Source: JBFGSX01 sp041581335
Lineage (GTDB): Archaea > Thermoplasmatota > E2 > JACPAO01 > JAHFTW01
Assembly: GCA_041581335.1 (NCBI GenBank)
Contig: JBFIDG010000071.1
Location: 1-10,307 of the forward strand
Direction of reading: 5' to 3'
Length of the DNA stretch: 10,307 bases
Shown here: positions 6,005 through 10,307 of the stretch, in pieces
Layout of the letters: each line of letters begins with the position of its first letter
How positions within the stretch are numbered: position 1 is the stretch's first letter
Translations under genes and position numbers: made by a program
Notes under the pieces: generated by a model
What the model was told of the DNA's origin: nothing
Database searches by the model: none
What the model saw: the letters and a program-made list of their open reading frames with translations, nothing else

Positions 6005-7486
6005 ATGCAGCCTCAAGAAAAGCCGGCGGTGGACCTGAAAGCCACCTTCGACGACCTTCCACTCTCTCAGACAATGCTCGCCGCCCTCGACAGGATGGGC
6101 TTCGTGCACCCCACCCCCATCCAGGAGAAGGCGATCCCGATCGTCCTCAAAGGCACCGACGTCATCGGCCAGGCCCGTACGGGCACCGGCAAGACGGCGG
6201 CCTTCGGCATCCCCTTCATCGAGACCTTCGACCCGGAGGCGACGCATATCCAGGGCCTGGTCCTGGCTCCGACCCGCGAACTGGCCATCCAGATCGGTGA
6301 AGAGGTCGAGCGCATGGCCGAAGGCCGTGAGTTCCGCTACGTCAACGTCTACGGTGGCGCTCCGATGGAGCCCCAGGAAAAGGCGCTGCGCGAAGGCGTC
6401 CACCTCGTGGTCGGCACCCCCGGCCGCATCATGGACCACATGGAGCGCGGCAACCTCGACCTCTCCAAGTGCACCTACATCGTGCTCGATGAAGCCGACC
6501 GCATGCTCGACATGGGCTTCATCGACGACATGGAGTGGATCCTGCGCCACTTGCCGCACAAGACCAAGCGCCAGACCCAGCTCTTCTCAGCCACCATGCC
6601 GACGGAGATCAAGAGCCTGGCCCGTCGCTTCATGACGGACCCGGTCCAGGTCAAGGTCAGCACCGATGATCTGGCCGTCCCGGACACCATCGAGCAGGTC
6701 TACTTCGCGGTCGGCCGCAAGAACAAGCACTGGGCCCTGACCCGGATGCTCGACAGCCCGGACGAGAACATCGACCTGGCCATCATCTTCTGTTCGACGA
6801 AGATGATGTGCGACCGCCTGGTCTCCGATCTGAACCGCTGGAAGTACAACGCCGAAGCGCTGCACGGCGACCTACCCCAGTCCAAGCGTGAGAAGGTCCT
6901 CGAACGCTTCGACAAGGGCGAGATCAAGATCCTCGTGGCCACCGATGTGGCTGCCCGTGGCCTGGACATCGACGCCATCACGCACGTCGTCAACTGGGAC
7001 ATGCCCGACAAGGAACCCGAGAACTACGTCCACCGCATCGGCCGCACGGGCCGCGCTGGACGCAGCGGCAAGGCGGTCTCGTTCATCGGCCTCGATGACA
7101 AGACCATCCTGCGCCGCGTGGAGATGCTCGTCGGGCACCCCATCAAGGAAGTCCCGGTCCCGGATCGCAAAGAAGGCCGCGACAAGTCCGAGCATCAGAT
7201 CGACTGGGACGAGCTGGCCGACAAGTACGGCGACGTCCACGTCCGCATGGACGTCGGCCGCGACGTCGGCCTGACGCCGTTCAAGCTCCATCGCCTCGTC
7301 CAGAAGGCCACCGGTCTGCCCGACCATGCCATCCGCGGCATCGTCATCGCGGACAACGAGGCCAGCTTTGCCGTCCCCAAGGACACGGCCCTGCGCGCCC
7401 GCAACGGCGTGCGCACCGGCTTTGGCAAGAAGAAGCAGGTCGACGTTCAGTTCCTCGACAAGGAAACCACGGTCCGCAACGCGTAG
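6005..7486 (+). CDS. DEAD-box ATP-dependent RNA helicase with DbpA-like RNA-binding C-terminus (DeaD/CsdA type)
   Basis: The 493-residue protein contains the whole DEAD-box set: Q motif (Phe15 and PTPIQ 36-40), motif I ARTGTGKT (57-64), Ia PTREL (89-93), GG (117-118), Ib TPGR (138-141), II DEAD (162-165), III SAT (195-197), IV IIFCSTK (260-266), V ARGLDID (317-323) and VI HRIGRTGRAG (343-352). After a charged linker, residues ~408-487 (DVGRDVGL, GIVIADNEASFAVP) resemble the DbpA/CsdA RNA-binding domain, an RRM-like fold that directs such helicases to structured RNA. It should unwind RNA or remodel RNPs with ATP, for example in ribosome assembly or cold response; the exact target is inference. 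ATG 6005 was chosen because the Q-motif region starts shortly after it; the in-frame TTG 5966 and GTG 5996 are less likely. The next gene follows within eight bases. Confidence 0.95.
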   Translation: MQPQEKPAVDLKATFDDLPLSQTMLAALDRMGFVHPTPIQEKAIPIVLKGTDVIGQARTGTGKTAAFGIPFIETFDPEATHIQGLVLAPTRELAIQIGEEVERMAEGREFRYVNVYGGAPMEPQEKALREGVHLVVGTPGRIMDHMERGNLDLSKCTYIVLDEADRMLDMGFIDDMEWILRHLPHKTKRQTQLFSATMPTEIKSLARRFMTDPVQVKVSTDDLAVPDTIEQVYFAVGRKNKHWALTRMLDSPDENIDLAIIFCSTKMMCDRLVSDLNRWKYNAEALHGDLPQSKREKVLERFDKGEIKILVATDVAARGLDIDAITHVVNWDMPDKEPENYVHRIGRTGRAGRSGKAVSFIGLDDKTILRRVEMLVGHPIKEVPVPDRKEGRDKSEHQIDWDELADKYGDVHVRMDVGRDVGLTPFKLHRLVQKATGLPDHAIRGIVIADNEASFAVPKDTALRARNGVRTGFGKKKQVDVQFLDKETTVRNA

Positions 7487-7494
7487 GAGTGCGC

Positions 7495-7890
7495 TTGGCC
7501 AGCAAGAAGCGTCGTGGTTGGCTGCGTTACCATTACACGGCCGAGTTCCGCATCGATGCTTCCGGCCCCACGTGGGCAGCAGACATCCTCAAGGAAGTGC
7601 GGCTGCCGCGCTGGGTCTACGAGGCCCACGACCGCGGCGCCGCATACTTCGTCCGCGCACCGCAGCGCTTGTCGCTCGGGCACACGGAGGCCCGCCTGCG
7701 CCTGATGCCCGGCTCACCTATGCCTGAGGTCAGCCTCGACATCCTCGTCGACGGCACTTGGCACGAAGACGATGCCCTAGGCGAGCCGCCGAGCGCGTTT
7801 GCGGACATCCACGAAGAGGCCGAGGCCTTGCTGGTCTTGCTGGGGTGCCGTTCGCCGCGTTTCTACCACGTCAAGACGAAGATGTCCTGA
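7495..7890 (+). CDS. Conserved-looking small protein of unknown function, coupled to the helicase
   Basis: The gene encodes about 131 residues and begins directly behind the helicase stop at 7486. GGAG at 7486-7489 is five bases before TTG 7495, a good ribosome-site distance, so TTG is preferred; GTG 7489 overlaps that site and would add two residues. The N-terminus is basic (ASKKRRGWLRY), then comes a probable alternating beta-rich region (YHYTAEFRID, ARLRLMP, VSLDILVDG) and a C-terminal acidic helix (IHEEAEALLVLLG) ending CRSPRFYHVKTKMS. There is no signal peptide or membrane segment. I do not recognise the family. Its position makes a role next to the RNA helicase plausible, and the basic start could contact RNA, but this is inference. 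It is likely real because it fills a gap with no competing frame and ends 44 bases before purU. Confidence 0.7.
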   Translation: MASKKRRGWLRYHYTAEFRIDASGPTWAADILKEVRLPRWVYEAHDRGAAYFVRAPQRLSLGHTEARLRLMPGSPMPEVSLDILVDGTWHEDDALGEPPSAFADIHEEAEALLVLLGCRSPRFYHVKTKMS

Positions 7891-7934
7891 CCGACATTGA
7901 AAGGGGCTTTCAAGTCGGAGTCGGAGTGACAGGC

Positions 7935-8783
7935 ATGGATCGCCGGGCGCACGTCACGGTCATCGGCAAGGACAAGTCCGGCGCCATCGCCGCGATCTGC
8001 CAGTTCTTGTTCGAAAAAGGCGGCAACATCGAGGAGCTCGACCAACACGTCACTCATGGCCTGTTCACCATGCACCTGGAGGTGTCCTGGCCCGGCAATG
8101 GGCACACTGCCGACGTGATGCGCGAAGGCCTCGCGGCCATCGGCCACAACATGGGCATGGATGTGGAGTGGCGGCTGGCTGAGGGCTCGGCCGATGAAAC
8201 GGTCCGCATCGGCCTGCTCGTCACCAAAGAGCGCCACGCTCCGACCGCCGTCTTGGCGGGCTGCCGCGACGGCATCGACGCCGAGGTCGTGGTCATGATC
8301 GGCAACCACCCGGACCTGGCGACCCTGGCCGCAGACGCCGGGGTGCCGTTCTTCCACGTGGATGACCGGGACAAGGCTGCCCATGAGCGCGCCGTGCTTG
8401 AGCATCTGCGGCACCACGACGTCGATCTGGTCGTCTTGGCGCGATACATGCGCATCCTGAGCCCCAACTTCGTCTGGCGTTTCCCGCACCGCATCCTCAA
8501 CATCCATCCGAGCCTCTTGCCCGCCTTCCCCGGCGCGGTGCCGTACCGCCAGGCATTGGAGCGGGGCGTGCGCGTCGCAGGCGTCACGGCCCATCTGGTG
8601 ACCGTCGACCTGGATCAGGGCCCGATCGTGGCACAAGAGGCGTTCCCGGTCGCGCCGGACGCCAAGCTGCGCGATGTCGTCGCGACCGGCCAGGCACTCG
8701 AAGCGAAGGTCTTGGTCGACGGCGTGCGCGCCTGGTGCCAGGGCCTGGACGTCGGCTGGGGCCGGGCCAAGCCTCAGACCTGA
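7935..8783 (+). CDS. purU: Formyltetrahydrofolate deformylase
   Basis: The 282-residue protein matches PurU in length and layout. An N-terminal ACT domain (1-82; HVTVIGKDKSGAIAAI, NIEELDQ) precedes a formyltransferase-fold domain (~88-275). The catalytic Asn189 and His191 lie in NIHPSLLPAFPGA, and Asp227 in VDLDQGP. YMRILSP (171-177) is also typical. PurU hydrolyses 10-formyltetrahydrofolate to formate and tetrahydrofolate, balancing one-carbon pools and supplying formate, for instance to a formate-dependent GAR transformylase. In bacteria its ACT region senses glycine and methionine; whether that holds here is unknown. ATG 7935 has GGAG eight bases upstream. GTG 7926, with another GGAG five bases before it, would add three residues. 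The frame extends upstream to 7758 but overlaps the small unknown gene. No purine gene adjoins it. Its stop lies 10 bases inside the convergent membrane-protein gene. Confidence 0.93.
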   Translation: MDRRAHVTVIGKDKSGAIAAICQFLFEKGGNIEELDQHVTHGLFTMHLEVSWPGNGHTADVMREGLAAIGHNMGMDVEWRLAEGSADETVRIGLLVTKERHAPTAVLAGCRDGIDAEVVVMIGNHPDLATLAADAGVPFFHVDDRDKAAHERAVLEHLRHHDVDLVVLARYMRILSPNFVWRFPHRILNIHPSLLPAFPGAVPYRQALERGVRVAGVTAHLVTVDLDQGPIVAQEAFPVAPDAKLRDVVATGQALEAKVLVDGVRAWCQGLDVGWGRAKPQT

Positions 8784-9460
8784 CGGTCGAACCGGTAACC
8801 TGTGGCTGCCCGCGGCGCAGTGGCCTTGGCCGTCTCCACGACCTCGACCTCCCCAAGCGGGAACCAACGCCCCCAAGCAAGCGCCAGCAGCATGGCCGCC
8901 AGGCCAGCCAGCGGCAGCGCGCCGAACTTCACGAGCTGGCCCCAGAATACGGCCGTCCGAAGGCCACGCCCTTCCATCCGGCTCGTCTGTTCGAACGTGG
9001 CGACGCCAAAATACAACAGGACCGCCGCGGCCACCGCGAGCCCCAGCCCAAGGAGGGTCAGCACGGTGAGGGGGACGGCGCCGACGCGGCGGGTCCGGGC
9101 GATGGGGCCAAAGAAACCGGGCGGCTGCAATGCTACCTCTTCGGCCTCGTCGGCCGTGGGCGCAGCGGGGTTCCGGCGCATCAGGACCGTCTTGGCCCGG
9201 ACCTTCGCCCAGCCATAGGCCATGGGCCAGATGCCCAGAGCGACGAGGCCGGCGCCAGCGTAGGTGAGCGGGCCGGCGAAGCGGTGGTACCAGTCGGTCC
9301 GGGGCGGCTCCGCACGACTCTGCTCCTCGAAGTCGTCGGTCAGACCCTGCGTCAGAAGGAAGCCGTTGGCCACGATGGCCACGGCCACCAGCGTCATGGC
9401 GGAAGCGAATGCCGACCAGCCTGGCCTGTCCACGCAACCCAGACCACCCACTTCTGGCAC
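8774..9460 (-). CDS. Four-helix integral membrane protein of unknown function
   Basis: From GTG 9460 the product is 228 residues with four strongly hydrophobic segments at about 16-38, 62-86, 128-154 and 167-198. A linker with acidic residues (40-54) joins helices 1 and 2, a charged cytoplasmic-looking loop (87-127, with RAKTVLMRRN) joins helices 2 and 3, and a short hydrophilic tail (203-228) ends YRFDRQV. No enzymatic motif is recognised. AGGA lies five bases before GTG 9460; GTG 9451 is an alternative. The frame runs on to 9784, but that would overlap the divergent bactofilin-like gene and the extra residues are low-complexity, so the longer version is rejected. It is divergent from the bactofilin-like gene with 85 bases between, and its last 10 bases overlap the 3' end of purU. 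Confidence 0.75.
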   Translation of the reverse strand: MPEVGGLGCVDRPGWSAFASAMTLVAVAIVANGFLLTQGLTDDFEEQSRAEPPRTDWYHRFAGPLTYAGAGLVALGIWPMAYGWAKVRAKTVLMRRNPAAPTADEAEEVALQPPGFFGPIARTRRVGAVPLTVLTLLGLGLAVAAAVLLYFGVATFEQTSRMEGRGLRTAVFWGQLVKFGALPLAGLAAMLLALAWGRWFPLGEVEVVETAKATAPRAATGYRFDRQV

Positions 9461-9545
9461 ATGAATCCTATGGCATACGGGTTTGACCTGAAGTCGCAAC
9501 CCTTTCAACCCTGGCGACGGTGGAAGTCTCGGGATGCACTGAGCC
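9461..9545. promoter_or_regulatory. Divergent spacer between membrane-protein and bactofilin-like genes
   Basis: These 85 bases must carry start signals for both outward-reading genes. On the minus strand AGGA sits just before GTG 9460. On the plus strand no convincing ribosome site precedes ATG 9546, and an ATG at 9534 is closed at once by TGA, so a short-leader or leaderless start is likely. AT-richer patches are CCTATGGCATACGGGTTTG (9468-9486) and CCTTTCAA (9501-9508); neither is a clear TATA box. Confidence 0.35.
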
Positions 9546-10307
9546 ATGGCCTTCGACAAGCGGACGCTGGTCCTGCCTTCGGGCACTGTCTTCGAGGAGC
9601 ACAACATTGTCTCTAGTGGCGACCTTATCCTCGGCAACCACGTCAAGCTAGGCTTCGGCATGGAGACCGAGGGGCGTGTCTTCGTGGGCCAGGGGGCCCA
9701 CATCGAGGGCGGCATCAAGCTCGGCGGCGACCTCCGCCTGGACCAATCGGTGCATGTCCTTGGCGACGTGGAATGCGGCGCCAATGCCTACATCGGCGAG
9801 CGTTGCTTCATCCAGGGCGACCTGGCATTGGAGGGCGACCTGGACGTGGGCGACGACGTCCGCATCGGCGGCCAACTGCAAGCGAAGGGCTGGGTGCAGA
9901 AGCGCAACCCGGTGCCGTTCGTCATCTACATTTTCATCTACCTTCTGGAACTTCTGCGCATGGGCCAGTCCGAGGAGGTCGAGCGCATCCTGAAGGAGCT
10001 CGAGGACACGGACAATGAGGAGATCGCGGTCGATGAGATCTTCTTGTTCATCCCGGACAACTCGGAGCTGAGCCTGCAGAAGTCCATCATCAAGGGTGGG
10101 CTCGAGGCAGGCGACCACTGCCGCATCCTTGGCAACCTCGAAGTGAAGGGGGACGCTGAGCTGGGGGAGAAGACCATCGTGCACGGCGCGCTTCGCGTCG
10201 AAGGCGACGTCACGTTGTACCAGGCGGCGCAGGTCGAAGGCGACCTGGTGTCGTCTGGCCACGTGGTGGTCGGCGAAGGCTGCCAGGTGCTTGGCAACCT
10301 GAAGGCC
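9546..10307 (+). CDS. Bactofilin-like polymer-forming protein, two beta-helix lobes split by a hydrophobic insert (3' truncated)
   Basis: The frame from ATG 9546 stays open to the last base, giving 254 residues with no stop; the gene continues beyond the window. The protein is built of short, glycine-turn repeats such as SSGDLILGNHV, EGDLDVGDDV, LGNLEVKGDAELGE and VEGDLVSSGHVVVGE, the pattern of a right-handed beta-helix as in bactofilins and polymer-forming cytoskeletal proteins (also in left-handed hexapeptide acyltransferases). Lobe 1 spans ~13-118. A very hydrophobic stretch, PVPFVIYIFIYLLELL (122-137), and an acidic helix (141-162) follow, then FLFIPDNSEL and lobe 2 from ~175. Bactofilins self-assemble into membrane-associated filaments that scaffold envelope or shape functions. 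I recall archaeal relatives with the same two-lobed layout. No acyltransferase catalytic His motif is evident. The divergent membrane protein is a possible partner. Confidence 0.82.
   Translation, partial: MAFDKRTLVLPSGTVFEEHNIVSSGDLILGNHVKLGFGMETEGRVFVGQGAHIEGGIKLGGDLRLDQSVHVLGDVECGANAYIGERCFIQGDLALEGDLDVGDDVRIGGQLQAKGWVQKRNPVPFVIYIFIYLLELLRMGQSEEVERILKELEDTDNEEIAVDEIFLFIPDNSELSLQKSIIKGGLEAGDHCRILGNLEVKGDAELGEKTIVHGALRVEGDVTLYQAAQVEGDLVSSGHVVVGEGCQVLGNLKA

Noticed and set aside
7758..7934. Upstream extension of the purU frame
   Set aside because: It overlaps the small unknown gene in another frame and is Arg-rich, while the ACT domain begins right after ATG 7935, which has its own GGAG.
7863..9437. 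524-codon minus-strand frame across purU and the membrane-protein gene
   Set aside because: It lies antisense to purU and in another frame of the membrane-protein gene, is low in complexity with Arg/Gly/Pro/His runs, and has no domain signature. Its length is a by-product of rare stops in GC-rich DNA.
9461..9784. N-terminal extension of the four-helix membrane protein to an ATG at 9784
   Set aside because: The extra part runs antisense through the start of the bactofilin-like gene and reads as Ser/Pro/Thr-rich noise. The hydrophobic protein proper begins after GTG 9460, which has an AGGA at a good distance.
1..10307. Mobile element, CRISPR array or prophage signals
   Set aside because: No transposase, integrase, regularly spaced repeats, target-site duplications or phage structural genes are seen; the only long direct repeat is the PKD-PPC duplication within one gene.

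Overview
The window is GC-rich (by eye roughly two thirds G+C) and densely coding. It most resembles an archaeal chromosome, possibly a high-GC member of Thermoplasmatota or another euryarchaeal lineage; this is inference. The reasons are that most genes lack a clear Shine-Dalgarno site, that a two-lobed bactofilin-like protein and a RuvC/RNase H-fold protein are both of types I associate with archaea, and that the PurU is close in style to haloarchaeal PurU. A GC-rich bacterium is not excluded. No mobile element, CRISPR array, tRNA or rRNA was seen, and no gene-free stretch exceeds 300 bases.

Layout, left to right. (1) 1-1335, plus: the C-terminal part of a secreted subtilisin-like protease carrying two tandem PKD-PPC modules with an unusual six-cysteine pattern. 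(2) 1336-1455: short convergent spacer with a pyrimidine/T tract and small hairpins. (3) 1456-2706, minus: a six-helix membrane histidine kinase without an adjacent response regulator. (4) 2707-2916: a spacer upstream of the kinase, rich in inverted repeats. (5) 2917-4104, minus: a PLP-dependent class I aminotransferase. (6) 4105-4196: AT-richer divergent promoter region. (7) 4197-8783, plus: five co-directional genes, namely a RuvC-like protein, an alpha/beta hydrolase coupled to it by ATGA, a DEAD-box RNA helicase with a DbpA-like C-terminus, a small unknown protein directly behind it, and PurU. (8) 8774-9460, minus: a four-helix membrane protein whose 3' end overlaps that of purU by 10 bases. 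(9) 9461-9545: divergent spacer. (10) 9546 to the window end, plus: a bactofilin-like polymer-forming protein, cut by the window edge.

The genes look like a mixed housekeeping and cell-surface neighbourhood, not one pathway. Three local groupings are supported by spacing: RuvC-like protein with hydrolase, helicase with the small unknown protein, and the divergent membrane protein/bactofilin pair. Nothing here amounts to a clear new defence or mobile system. The best leads are the six-cysteine PPC modules, the bactofilin with a hydrophobic insert between its lobes, the RuvC-like/hydrolase pair, and the inverted-repeat leader of the kinase gene.
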